Assembly: GCA_001643675.2 (NCBI GenBank) | Contig: LSRY02000027.1 | Span: 129,001 to 193,000 of the forward strand | From: Monocercomonoides exilis | Taxonomy: Eukaryota > Preaxostyla > Oxymonadida > Polymastigidae | DNA length: 64,000 bases | Direction of reading: 5' to 3' | Shown: positions 35,061 to 47,683 of the stretch, piece by piece | Numbering within the stretch: the stretch's first letter is position 1 | Layout of the letters: the number at the start of each line of letters is the position of its first letter | Notes under the pieces: model-generated | What the model was told of the DNA's origin: nothing | What the model saw: only the letters and a program-made list of their open reading frames with translations | The model's database searches: none | Position numbers and translations under genes: made by a program

Positions 35061-35338
35061 TGGGATAAAATATATGACTTCAGGCATATTCATTGAAAAA
35101 ATATGCACTTTTCATAGACTTTTTGAGATCAAAAAACACAACAAAAATGGGTTCATTTTTTGACATTCGTGAAATGTTGGAAAACTTTAAGTTTTGATTT
35201 CTACTATGTCTGGTTACGGATATGAAAATCATATTTATTTTGAAATCTGAAAAAGCGAAATAAAGTTATGAGCGAAACAATTTTTTCATGCTTTGTGCAT
35301 AAAAAGCTTGAAAGACCATATTTCCTCCCATATTTTCA
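35061..35338 (+). mobile_element. MITE-like repeat family 1, copy C (uninterrupted)
   Basis: This is the best complete copy. It starts TGGGATAAAATATATGACTTC and ends so that its reverse complement begins TGGGAGGAAATATGGTCTTTC, giving imperfect terminal inverted repeats of about 28 bp. The interior holds the shared TTTCTTGACATT.GTGAAAT-type, AAAGTTATGAGCGAAAC and TGTGCATAAAAAGCTTG blocks. It has no coding capacity and provides the reference for recognising the interrupted copies A and B. Confidence 0.65.
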
Positions 35339-35655
35339 AGTGATGATAATAAAAATTCAGTTGATATTTATTGTTTAATTCCAAAAAAGAAATCAAAAAT
35401 TAATAATGCGAAAGAGAAAACTCTTCAATAAAGTATTGAAGGTATTTTTAATACACAGATAATCAAAGATTATTCAGTTCCTTATTTTTTTTATTATTAT
35501 ATCACAAGGAAAACAGTTTATGTTGTGATTTCTTGATTTCGTCTTCTTCTTTTTTCAAATTGAATTATTAATTCTCATTTTTGTTTTTTCAATTTTTCAT
35601 AAACATTTGCAGAAACTTTCATAATTTCTATTTTTTATTGCTTTGTAATTTCATT

Positions 35656-35912
35656 TGGGTGATTATTTTTGAAAACATAACATTTATCGGAGTGTTTGAA
35701 ATAATGAAAATTCATTGTCGTTGGACTTATAATTTTTATTCAAATGTGAATTGTTTATCAATCATTTCAAAAGCTCTATAATGACTGAAACAAATAGAAG
35801 ATGCGTCATAAAATGATTCCATCACTTTTTTGGATTTATTTCAAATTATTATTACAAACATTCATCTCGAAATTTTTGACAGTCAAAATCCAATTTCGAA
35901 AATAATCACCCA
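35656..35912. mobile_element. 257-bp element with TGGGTGATTATTTT terminal inverted repeats
   Basis: It begins TGGGTGATTATTTTTGAAA and ends with the complement of TGGGTGATTATTTTCGAA, giving terminal inverted repeats of about 18 bp. TT flanks both ends, a possible 2-bp target duplication. Unlike the 5536-5777 element it is not palindromic beyond the ends. It has no coding capacity, so it is a MITE-like member of the same terminal-repeat family. Confidence 0.65.
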
Positions 35913-36138
35913 TTTTGAAATGACGATTTTTTCAAAAATATTCACTTTCAGTTGAAGGATTCAACATAATCCTTTGTATTAGAAAAAATTATTATAGTAT
36001 AATGAAGAAAATCTTTTATCTCAGATGTTGCACATGGATACAATTTTTAAGCTTGAAACACAATGATGAAAATTTTCTTCGTAATGACACATAACTTGGA
36101 AAATGTTCTTATACAGAAAAATATATTTTATTTGTGAA

Positions 36139-36403
36139 GAAACATGATACGTCAAGCTATTTCATAAAAAAATTTTGAGCTTCTGATAAAAATTATGGAT
36201 TTTCAAATAATGAATAAAATACGCTCATTTCTTGATATACGTGAGATGTCACAAAACTTTTTGTTATTTCATCAATGATATCTACTGACCGATATGAATT
36301 TTCAATAAATGAAAACTCTGTGGAAGTTTCATGCAGATGAGATTGAAACAAAGATTGATTATTTGTGCTTAAATGCTTGAAAGTCCGCATTTTCCCCCAT
36401 TTC
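36139..36403 (+). mobile_element. MITE-like repeat family 1, copy D (diverged)
   Basis: It aligns by eye with copy C over its length: a CGTCAAGCTATTTCATAAAAA-type start, TTTCTTGATATACGTGAGATG, and a TGAAAGTCCGCATTTTCCCC end. It shows more substitutions than copy C and no internal insertion. Confidence 0.55.
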
Positions 36404-37003
36404 TTTAATAATCGCTCATTTCAAAAAAATATATTATGGAGTTTGACAATAATAAGCATAACCAAAATCATTCAAATTTGAATTCATTAACAAAAAACAT
36501 AAAATTAGACAATAAGAAAATCCATAATAATTCTTGCAAATAATCAAAAAAAATTATTTTTTATCTTGTCTGAATTGTTAAAAGAAAAAGAATTATAAAA
36601 TTTTGTCAAAAGAAAAATAAAAATAATATCTTTTCTTATTATGTTTAAAACTTTCTTCTTTTTTGTTTTTGAATCAATTCATTCAAGCTTTTCTGAAGTT
36701 CTCACAAAACAGAAATGTTGCAGTCTATCGGTTAGGCAAGTTGTTTTTCTTGAAATTAAATTAATTTTCTTGAATAATAATTTAAAAGTTTGTTTCATTA
36801 AACTGAAAAAAAAAAAAAAAAAAAAAAAAAAAAGAATGAAAGAAAGAAAGAAAAATTTGACCTTCAACATTAATCAGAAAACATGATCTCCAAAATTTTC
36901 TTTTGTAATTCGTTAGATGTTTGAAAAAAAATTATAACACAAATAATAAAAAACAGAAAGATCAAAAGTTAGTTTTTTTTCTCAATTGATTTAAAGCAAT
37001 TGC

Positions 37004-40000
37004 ATGTCACTTAATGCAGTTTGTGAAGCAATGCATAATTTTATTTATTTATATTTAGCTTATTATTACAAAACTTTATCAATTTTTTGCTTTTAAATTT
37101 TGATTGAACGTTTGAAAAAATGAACATTTCCAGGTTGCTAAAAATGCAATGGATGGTAAAATTTTAAATTCTGAAAATAGAATTAAAGCTAACATAGATA
37201 GCACAATGCTAAGAAATGAACATACTGTTAACAATGAAAACAGCTTGTTTTCTAAAGAAGAACCAGAATCTGACACTGAAAGGAGCGCACTATCAGATGA
37301 TGAAGAAGATGAACATGGATTAATTTTAGGTATCGAAGAAAGTGGTGAACGAAAGACAATTCCAAAACCTCAAAGTTCGTCTCATCTTTCAGAATCAACT
37401 TCAATTCCTCCAATTTTACAACTAATACAAGTGTCAAAAACACTAGAGATTCCACAATATTTATCATTTAAACATTTCTTCCTTTTGGCAATCCGATGTC
37501 AGACGAAAGAATTGCTGAAACAACTTCTTCTTTTCACTTACAGAAAGATTACAACAACTCCAAAGCTCTTAAAATTGATACAAACAAGATTAGAAGAACT
37601 AGAGGAAACAATAGAATATGCAAAAGTAAGAAGCGAATCTGTAATTCCTTATTCTTTTGAAGGATGTGAAGCAGCCGTTTCATTACATCAAGACGAAAAT
37701 TCAGTAACATTTCATCAAACTGACACGAGATTACAGAGGCTTCGGCGTGAAGAAGAGTCGTTAGCCGATCTGTTTTACCTTTGGGTTAAAAACTTCAATG
37801 ACCCTTATGACGAATTTATCCATTCTTCTCTTTTCGACAACGATTCTTCTTCATCTTCTCTTCTTTCTGCCAACTTGTGGAATAACGAAGGGAATTCCTT
37901 GTTTTCTCCAATGGAATATTCTTATTCATTGTATGCAGACACACACCCATCCACCTCTCCACATCTTATTCCATCTGCTTCATCCGGCAGCATTTCATCT
38001 CAGAATGGTGCCCAATCACAGAAATTCACTCCTCCAATGCAAAATACCAAAGAACAGTCAACAGCCTCCGCTCGTCCTGTTTTGTATATCAAATTTCTGT
38101 CTGTTGCACAAAGCATACAACTCTGCGGGTGCGTCTCAGCTGTTGGAGAGAAAGCACTGCTTGCACTGGAAAAGCAAAAGAACGAAATTCTTCTCAGAAA
38201 AAAAGCATTGACAGAAGAAGAAAAGCGAAAAGAAAAAGAAAAAGAAAAGGAAAAAGAAAAAGAGAACGAGAAAGAAAAAGCCATCAAAAAACAACAAGAT
38301 GAAAAGGAGAAAAATGCATCTGCAAATGGAGGAGGCTCACTTGGTGATTTGATGATGCGGAGTGTGGACATCTCTCTCTGTGCAGATGGCTCCAATGGAA
38401 GTGACATTCCAACAGAACAGCTTCATTCATTTGCCGAAGACCAGCTGCCACTCAGCGGCCATTCAACAGACTCTCACTTACAATACCAGCTGCAAAGTGA
38501 AAGGAGTGCAAACACACAAACATCTGTACTCCGTCCATTCACATCTGAAGAACAGAAAGAGGTGCCCATTGTGAAAGTGCGTTCAGTCTCTTCGCTGTTC
38601 AGACCGACAGCTGTTGATGTGAAGCGCTTTGCCTTCTCTCTCATCAGAATCCACGCTTCCTTGTTTCACTCACTTGCTCTGTCTGAGCTGGTCTCCAAGT
38701 CGTGGATGGACTCTGCCACCAAACAGCTCATCTCTCCGTCGATTGTCCAGCTGACCAGCCATTTCAACACAATCACCCGTTTCATTCCGCAAGTCGTTCT
38801 TTCGTGGAGCACTCCAAAGGAAAGAGCGCTGATCATCAACGACTTCTTCACAACTGGAATGATCCTCGCTGAAAAGGGAGACTTCCACGGAGCTTTTATG
38901 ATTTATGTGGGATTGCAGCACAGATCAATACAAAGACTCAAAAAGACAATTGCTCTTGCTTCTTGTTATCAGACAAGTGGCAGTGATGCTTCATCATCAT
39001 CCTCTTCATCTTCATCATCTTCATCTTCCTCCTCCTCTTCTTCCTCTTCTTCTGGCTCTACATCTTCAACCATGCCATCCTCTCTATCATCTGGCTATCC
39101 CAGTGTCTCCTACTTCTCCCAGTCTTCTCTTTCTCTTCCTTCTTTGTTCTCCCTCTTTTCCGGCCCGCCAAAATATGCTGTCTTCAAAAGGTATCTGGAA
39201 GAGTACTGCAAACCGTATTTGTATCCACTCCCTTTCATTCTGCACGACTTGGTCTTTCTCGAAGAGAAAGGCGGGTTTTCTATAACAGTCAAGACAACAA
39301 AGAAGAAGAAGAAGAAAAATGACACGAAGAACGAGGAGAATACAAAATATGTGGAAGAAAAGACACTTTCTGTACCAAACAGACCAAGCTGTCGCGTTCC
39401 ACCTGAAGATGAAAGCGAAGAAAATGAAAAGGAAAAAGCAGAAGAAGAAGAAACAAAGGAAGCAAAAGAGAAAGAAAAGACAAACAAAGCCAATTCCGGT
39501 GGAATTGTCAGAAGCATTAAGAATGAAAAATCTTCAGAATGTGAAATGAGCAAACCCAAAAGTGTTGCATTTGCATCAGATTGGAAAGTTCACACAAGTC
39601 AATTGAATGACACAACAAAGAAAGACATCACATCAACACACCACAAAACAACCATCAATCATCTTTCAAAGCAACCTGCTGAATTTGAGCAGAATGCAAA
39701 GATCAAAAAACAACATCGAAAAAACAGGAGAAAAGGAAAGATTCATTCAGACTTACAGAATTCAATAGCAGCAGCAGCTGATGCAGATGAAGGCTATTTG
39801 TTTTTGGATTGGAGTGATTCATCAGTGTCTGCACCTGGTGTAATAGCTGAAGAAGGAGAAAGAGGAGAAAAAGATAATAACAGAAATGTTTCTAAAGGAA
39901 AGACAAGCAAAGAATCTGAAGATAACTTGAAAGATAACAACGAAGTTTCATATTCATCAGAAAGAGAGCAGAAGCTGATGAATGTAGAGGCGTGTCTCAA

Positions 40001-41360
40001 GCTGTTTGAGAAAGCTGACAGTTTCCTTCGAGTGGCACAGAAATACGAAGTCAGAGACGAAACAGACGAGGAATTCGAGATGTTTCTGGATGCTCCTCTT
40101 TCGCCTGCCTTGAAGGACAACCAAACCACTCCTTTGTCTGCAGAGGGAGGGAAAGAAAACAGAAAGAAGAAACCATCTCCGTCTTCCTCTCCTTTTCAAG
40201 TGCTCACTGCAACAGATGCACTTCTCTCTGCCCATTCGTCTTCTTCCTTTGAGAGCTCTGTACTCCACCACACAACACACACACACACCAGGGTGATTGC
40301 TGAGTTCACTGATCCTTTCATCTCCATCGCTTCTGACGAGCAGCTTGTGGCAAGATCAAAGGAGTTGGAACCTCCTCCTTCTTTTCTGTCATCTTCATCT
40401 TCATCATCTTCTTCTTCTTCATCTTCTGCCTCTTCTCCTTCTCCTTCCCCTTTATCTTCTCCATTGCAATCATCTTCATTCCCTTCTTCTCCTTCTGCTT
40501 CTCTTTCTCCCTCCCTTTCACCCCCTCCTTTTTCTTTCTCTTCTTCTCCTTCTTCTTTTTCTCCCTCAAACAATTCTTCATTTCACACAACTGCCAACAC
40601 TTCGTCTTCTTCCTCTGCCTCATCCACACCTCATCCACAAACACACTTTCTTTTGAGATCTCATTCACATTCTTCTCCTTCTCCTTCCTCTTCCTTTTCC
40701 TCTTCTTCTTCTTCCTCTTCTTCCTCATTTCATTCAACTCGTTCTTCTTCTCCATTCAGTGACTTGTTGTGTGTGACATCATTCAAATCAACAGAGCGTA
40801 AGATCTCTTCTTTCCTTGACTCTGTCCCCACTCAAAAGTATTCCCTCTCATCTGACACGCCAATCACACTGCCTTCTCATCCTCTGTTCTCTTCTGCCAC
40901 TCACACTCGAATATCCCATCCTCCACGCAATATTCCTCCTCCTCCTTCCTCTTTCCCTTCTTCTTCTTTTTCTTCTTCTTCTTTCCCTTCTTCTTCTTCT
41001 TTTTCTTCTTCTTCTTTCCCTTCTTCTTCTTCTTCTTCTTCTTCTTTATCTTCTACTCAATCTCCTTCTGTCAGACAATCTGCTTCCATCTCACAAAATT
41101 CCACCAAACGTCCCAAACATTCATCCCGCTCTATTCTCCCATTTTACACACACAACACTCACAACACTCACAAAAGCAATGAATCATCAGAGAAATTGGC
41201 TTCTCAGCCTTCGCTGTCTGCTGGCTTCTCAAATCTCTCTGCTCCTCCAGCAACAGGCACTTTTCTTGATTCTTCATTGCCTTTTCGAAATGATCAGTCA
41301 GATAACTGCACAATGGACTATGTTTCTTTTCCTCCAATTTCAAATGATAATGTTTCATAA
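37004..41360 (+). CDS. Ras guanine-nucleotide exchange factor (RasGEFN + CDC25-type domain)
   Basis: The main exon 37134-41360 follows a probable 15-bp first exon (37004-37018) across a 115-bp intron (donor GTTTGT), giving 1413 residues. If that exon is wrong, the start is 37149. A RasGEFN-like region lies around 37440-37820 (LLLFTYRKITTTPKLLKLI, then DLFYLWVKNFNDPYDEF). The catalytic CDC25 homology region starts near 38600: VDVKRFAFSLIRIH, HFNTITRFIPQVVL, KERALIINDF, GDFHGAFMIYVGLQHRSIQRLKKT, then YLYPLPFILHDLVFLEE. Such proteins load GTP onto Ras-like GTPases. The end of the domain (ACLKLFEKADSFLRVAQKYEV, near 40000-40050) is displaced by an insert of about 230 residues. A poly-Ser loop at 38985-39060 and a long Ser/Pro-rich tail (40370-41200) are low complexity. 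AATAAA follows the stop directly. Confidence 0.85.
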
Positions 41361-41805
41361 GAATAAAGTTGAGTAATTATGGTAATTACAAAACAAGCGC
41401 GAACAAATGTAATTTGTATATGTTATTTGATGATTTGAGTTTAATAGTATTTTTCTATATATTTTGTGAATGCTTTTCCGAAAAGATGTTTTGATCAATA
41501 ACAACCAATATGTTCTTTTATTGATGCGAAAAAACATTTTGACGGAGTTTTATTTTTTGCGTTTTGTGGTTATTTTAATTTTTTATTTTCGAAGTAAATG
41601 TGTTTTATTCGTTGTGTATTAAAATGAGCTGTTTTTACCATTTATCATTCCTATCTCTATCGAGAGAAATTGAAACTTTTGTTGAATTCTTTTCTTTATT
41701 TAAATTATTTTTCAATTTTTTTTCGAAAAGAGTTTATAAATAATATTTTTTACACGGTTGCTAACATGTAGAAGCGAATATTAGTATTCGAAAAGTCAAT
41801 CTGAA
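41361..41805. other. Spacer between Ras GEF and PUF genes
   Basis: A 445-bp AT-rich stretch with AATAAA at 41362-41367 right after the Ras GEF stop. Nothing else is recognised; the PUF promoter presumably lies near 41700-41800. Confidence 0.55.
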
Positions 41806-44800
41806 ATGATCAAAAGTGATCATTTGATCACAACCACTGTTCTGTCTCATTCTTCATTTGATTCTTTCCAACTCTCTTGTAAATGACTGCAATTATGCAG
41901 CAAGTGGATTACGCCGAAAAGAATCCACTTAATGACACAAATTTTCAGGTTTCAAAACTTGTTTGAGCAATGATATTTTTTTCGATAAAATCCATTTCGA
42001 TCTATTCAAGAGCGAGGATATTTGCGGATTGATAAGCAAATTATCCTCAAAAAATAATGAAACAGTTGAATCTGCGCTGCAGTCACTTGTTATTCAGGCT
42101 ATTCTTGGTATCTCTTTTTTCGTTAAAATTTCCATCTTATCAGTTGTTTTTTCAATTCATTCGAAGATTCTAAAAGGGTTGAAGGGATGGAATCGCTTAA
42201 CATAAAACAATTTTTGTTACAACTTGCTTCAACTTTTCCAACTCCTCGTATTCAGGTATAATCCTTCAAGTCAGACATATTTTTTTTGATCAATATTTTT
42301 CTTTTGATAATTTTGTGCATAGTCACTGATAAATATATATCAAACTGTTACGGGAACATACATATCACAGATAATGGAATATTCAAGATTTATTGAACTT
42401 TTTGAAGTTTGAATAATTTTTGAAATTATTCATAGATTTATTTTATCGCAAAATGAAATATTTTTTATTTTTTTTAAAAAAAAGATGCTTTGTGACGTTG
42501 AAGTTATTACTAAAGCTAGAAATGCTATTTGCATTCATTTGAATGAAAATGCTTTTTGCGTTGATGATGCAAGACAAATATGTTTTTTCCCGCGTATTTA
42601 CAATCTTCTTGGCGGCTTTGACCATGAAAACGATGAATCTTCTAACTGCGAGCACGTCGATCAGTCTAATTTTATACATCTTCCTTATGCGTTATTTGAC
42701 GAACTTCTTCGATTTCTATTATCGCTATTTTCTTATTCATTGCCTGGGGAAATGATCGTACCAATCATCATTCGGTTGAATGAAATACATCGTTTGCTTT
42801 CAGAGAAAAGAGAATGCAGCGATGCAGAAGAAGCGCAGCGCATAGCGTCCATCGAGCAGTTGTGCATTGTTTTGGACGAGTGGGAAAAGTCGTCGTGCAA
42901 GCGCCTTCTCGACAAGCAGTCGCTGAACGTGTCCAAAAATGACATGAGCTTCCCCATCGACCAGTCATTCAATGCGTTGCCTTCGATGCGGCGTTCCTTC
43001 TCCACCCCACTCTCCACATCCACACCAGCTGCCACACCCACCCTCACTGGCTCTGCTGCCTCTGCCTCAGCCACCTGCTCCTCTGCTGGCTCTTTGGTAT
43101 CTCCACCTGGCACCACAAAGAGTGCAGGCACGCCAAACTCCCTCTCCTCCTCGTCCCCTCCTTCCTCATCGCCTGCCTCCACACCCGACAGCTCAGCCTC
43201 GTCTCCTTCGTCTGTCGTGTCTGCCTCTTCTTCTGCTGCTGCCTCGGCCTCTCCTTCTTCTCAGTGCAACACTTCTGCCTCTGCTTCCTCTTATCACTCA
43301 GCCAACCCTTCTTCCTCACCCCCATCAGCTGCTGTGTCATATGCCTCTTCTTCTGACTCTCCTTCATCTTTCCCTTCCTCAAACGCCCCTGCCACTTCTT
43401 CTTCTGCTGTCACCAACCCCGACTCCACCCTCTCTTCTGCTTCTTCTTCTGTTTCTACTCCTGCCTCTTCATCTGAATTGCCTCTTTCTTCTTCCTCCTC
43501 CTCCTCATCATCATCTTCCTCTTCTTCTTCTTTATCCTGTTCTCCTTCCTCCTCTTTATCATCTACCTCATCATCCTCCTCCTCCATAACTTCTTCTTCC
43601 TCATCCTCCTCTTCCTCCACCAGCACTCCTCCCTCATCCTCCTCATCAGCTGCCATCTCCTATCCTTCTGCTGTCTCCTCCTCCACTCCTCTTGTCTATG
43701 CCTCGCCCAGCGTCCTCTCCTCTGCCCCATCCACACCCTCACCCAGTGTCATCTACGCCTCCACCCCTCCTTCCCTCAACTCCCTCCCTTCTCTCTCTGC
43801 ATACCCTCCTCTCTCTGCCATCATGGCCCAGCCCTGTTACCCTCCACAGCTGCTGAACATCCTCCTCAACCCTCTCTCTCAGTACCACTTCGCCACCTCA
43901 TTCCAGCAGCCCCTCGCTACTCAGCTCTCCATTGCACAGCTGCAATCACAGATGAATGATACTATCAATAATACAATGAATCCTCAAATAAACATACAAT
44001 TAAACAACCAATTAAACAACCAAATGAATAATCAAATGAACAATCAGATGAATCTATCCACATTATCTGCACTGCCATTCTCCACACCAGCCCTGCTGAC
44101 ATCAATGGCCCCTCCCTCCAATGCAACTGTCTCCACCTTCTTTGCCCCCATTCAGACAGACACAACAGACAGCAATGCAACAAACACCAACCAAATTTCT
44201 TCTCAAATGAACACACAACAAAATATGATGGCAATCAATACAACACCCCCAATGAATAATATATCTTCTTCTATTGCTTCTTCTTCTTCTTCTTCTGTTC
44301 CTTCTTCTGCTTCTGTTGGAATGCAGCCATCTAACTTGACATCTGTGGCACCTCCGATGCAATTGTATGCAAACTCTGCTTTTTCCTCTTCCATTGCACC
44401 TTCTCTCCCATCAATCTCTTCTTCTTCCTCTTCCTCTTCTTCTTCTTCCTCTTTATCTTCCTCTTCATCATCTGCCACATCCTCACCACACTTCATCACC
44501 CCTCTGTCTCAACTGCAGTCTTCTTTCTCTTCTGCACAGCCACTCCAGTCATTACAGACATTACAGACATTGCAGCCATTACAGCAACTACAGTCATTGC
44601 AGACACAACAATCACACCACACACACCCACTCCCTCCGCCAAAACCAGCACAGAACACATTCGGCCTGCTGTCTTCGTATCAGTCGTATGCCTCTTCTCT
44701 TCTCAAAGGAGATGGTTCATCGTCATCATCATCACTTTCTTCTTCTTCACCATCATCTTTCCAGGCACCCCATCTGAATGGCCATCGCCTGAAGACACAG

Positions 44801-47683
44801 CTGGGGGTGTCTCCCTTGTCCCATCAGAAGCATCCCTCTCAGCTGAATGGGATGAGCCCTCTCCGCTCGTCTGCTCAGCATCTGCTGCCAACTCCTCAGC
44901 AGCCTTCTTTGCAGACACGGCAGCAGCACCAGACAAAGAAAACAGCGCCTTCTTGTCTGTCTTCTGCTGCTAACTTCAATGCTCTTCTGTCTAACTGCTC
45001 TAATCAGGGATTGTTTGTGAATGCTTCAATGACACCTCGCAAAAGTGGTTCTTGTTCTCCGTCTTCTTCTTCTGCTTCTCTTGCATCGGTGCCATCGTCA
45101 TTATGTATTTCTTCCTCATCTTCATCTTCATCTTCATCTTCATCTTCATCTTCATCCTCATCCTCATCCTCTTCTCCATCCTTTTCTTCTCTCTCTTCTC
45201 CCTTCAGCCCCAGCTGTTCCAGTGTCTCTTCCCAACACTCCTCCTCTCTTCTTCGTGTGTCTGCTGACACCCTCCTCCCTCGCCTCTCCAAAGAGCCACA
45301 GTATTTCAAGCACCCATCCTCAATCAAAGGGCATGTTGTGCAGTTCTCAGCAGATGTGGCTGGCTCTCGTTTGGTGCAGCTGTTTCTGCAGTCGATGACA
45401 GCAGGAGAAAGAAGGGAGATGTTGCAAGAAATAACTCACAACCAGAAGATAGCACAGCAGCTGATGAAGGAGCAGTATGGGAACTATGTCATCCAGAGGT
45501 TTGTGGAGGTGGGGACGATGGATGAGAAGGAGTATGTGGTGGAGGCAATGAAAGGGGCTGTGTTGGAGTTGGCGGAGCATCCGTACGCATGTCGTGTGGT
45601 GCAGCACATGATGGATCATCTGGATGGATGTGGAATGTGGGAGAGAGAGGAAGGGGAGGAAAAGGAGGAAAAGGAGGAGAAAGAGGCAAAGGATAATACA
45701 CGTGTGTCAGATAAGGATGCAATGATGATGAAGAAGAAGGAAGCAGATAAGAAGGAAAGTGCACTCTCATCAACAGACTCAGAATCAGACACAGACACAG
45801 ATGTGATGGCACCTTCAGCCGAAGAGCGGCGAAAGGGGCTCCGACTGGCGAGATGCATTGCATTGGAGCTGTTTCCATTCACTCTGCAGTGTATTGGCGA
45901 TCTGAATGCGAATCATGTGATTCAGCGGTGCATAGCATCGGCAGGGGTGAGCTATCGAGACCTGGACATCTGCATCGACATCATCGTCTCCACAGGAATA
46001 GCAGAGATTGCTATGCACATTTACGGCTGCCGGATTCTGCAGCGTCTGTTTGAGAACACGTCTGTCCCACAGCAGCTGCACATGATAGATGCCCTCCTCC
46101 CCCGCACACTCGAGATCACGTGCTCTGAGCACGGCAACTATGTCATGCAGCATGTGTGTGTGTTTGGCTGCAGCGAGGCAAAGAAGAGACTCCTCTCTGT
46201 CTACAACGGACACATCTTTGCCCTCTCCACACACAAATTCGCATCCAACGTGATTGAGAAGTGCATCGTGTATTCTCCTCCAGCCGTGCGCGAAGAGATC
46301 ATAAAGGAGATCCGCCTGCGTCTACCACCGTATGCTCCATCTTCTGTTGCCTCTGCCTCTTCCCACCGCCCTCCCCCACGCACAACCAACCCCTTCTTGT
46401 TCTTGTTATTCGATCAATATGGCAACTATGTGGCACAAAGAGTGTTTGACTGTGCGTGTGAGAAGACGAAGAGGGCGATGCTGATGGAGACGAGGGAGGA
46501 AGTGATGAGGCTGACGAACAATGGCAGGAAGCAGATGCCGAGACACATTGCACTGAGACTGCAGAATATGGAGACAGCACTTGCACAGCCAACTATGAGA
46601 GTGCCATGCACACCTACTCCTCCACGATGCTCTGATGAGATGGGCAGATTGGTGAAGGAGGCAGATAAAGAGAAGGATAAAGAGAAAGAAAGAGGGAAAG
46701 TTAAAGAAAGTAAAGATTACAAGACAAAAGAAAGAGAGAAAGAAAAGAGCATGTCTTGTTATACAGCTGATAGTACAATTGAGTGTGAGAATGAGAATGA
46801 GATGTGTTATGATTCAACTGAGCCATCTGTAATATGTGATGAGAAAGAGGATGATGCTGCGGAAACAAACAGATCAGCCATCGAAGTGAACGGAAAGAGG
46901 AATGCAGAAAGAGAACATTCAATTGCCATGTTCAATGAAGGAGGAGAAGGAGGAGAAAGTAGAGAAGGTGCTGCTGATGTTGATGATGTTGATGGCAGAG
47001 CAGATGACAACATAACAACAACAACAACAACAACACCCACACAGCATCTTCCCTCTTGTCTGTCTGCTCTTCAGTCAGATGTGACTCATCCACCCACTGC
47101 AAGGGATGACAACAATAGACAATACAACCAGCATCTGATTGTCACAGACGAAGAGCCATCACGCCCTGCTCCTCCTCAGCCATCGCCTTCTGTTCTCTTC
47201 TCTGGCTCTCTTCTGAATGCTTCACAGACTGACTCTTCTGTCTCTTCTGTCTCTTCTGTCTCTTCTTCTTCTTCTTCTTATTCTACTTCCATTTCAAATG
47301 CTTCATCATCATCATCTTCTTCCTGTCCCTTCTCTTCTTCTTCTTCTTTCTCTCCAAAAGCTGTTCAGTCTTCTGATCAGATGGATATTTCTCTTCAGTC
47401 TTCTTCCGCAGCTCCTCTTTCAACTGTATCTGTATGCCATTCCCTTCCTCCCCAGCTCTCTCACAACCCTCCACCCAGCACTTTACACAATAACACATCA
47501 TCATCATCTTCTTCCTCCTCTTCCTCTTCCTCTTCTTCCTTCTCTTCTTATTCTGCTCCTTCTCTATCATCTTCATCTTCTTCCTCTCCCTCTCCCTCTT
47601 CTTCTTCTTCTTCCTCTTCATCATATTCCAATCCTCCTTCCTCTCTCCCCCACAACCCGCACAAATATCCTCATCTGCCTTGA
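41806..47683 (+). CDS. Pumilio-type PUF RNA-binding protein
   Basis: Five exons (41806-41878, 41949-42107, 42167-42255, 42323-42406, 42485-47683) encode 1867 residues; introns are 59-78 bp. The first four exons rest on phase and splice sites and encode a helical N-terminal region of unknown family. The big exon has a Ser/Pro/Gln-rich stretch of several hundred residues, then eight Puf repeats from about 45320 to 46500. Their base-reading motifs are, in order, SRLVQ, NYVIQ, CRVVQ, NHVIQ, CRILQ, NYVMQ, SNVIE and NYVAQ. By the established PUF code this reads the Pumilio element (UGUAnAUA). PUF proteins bind 3' UTRs and usually repress or destabilise mRNA. An acidic and Lys-rich insert of about 70 residues separates repeats 3 and 4. 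The tail is charged, then Ser-rich. Confidence 0.93.

Larger units (their letters stand above)
34677..37003. other. Second repeat island between divergent CFAP57 and Ras GEF genes
   Basis: 2.3 kb with no supported gene. It contains two copies of repeat family 1 in the same orientation (35061-35338, 36139-36403), a TGGG...CCCA element between them (35656-35912) and a 22-bp poly-A tract followed by GAAA repeats (about 36809-36855). The two genes' promoters must lie at its edges. Confidence 0.7.
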
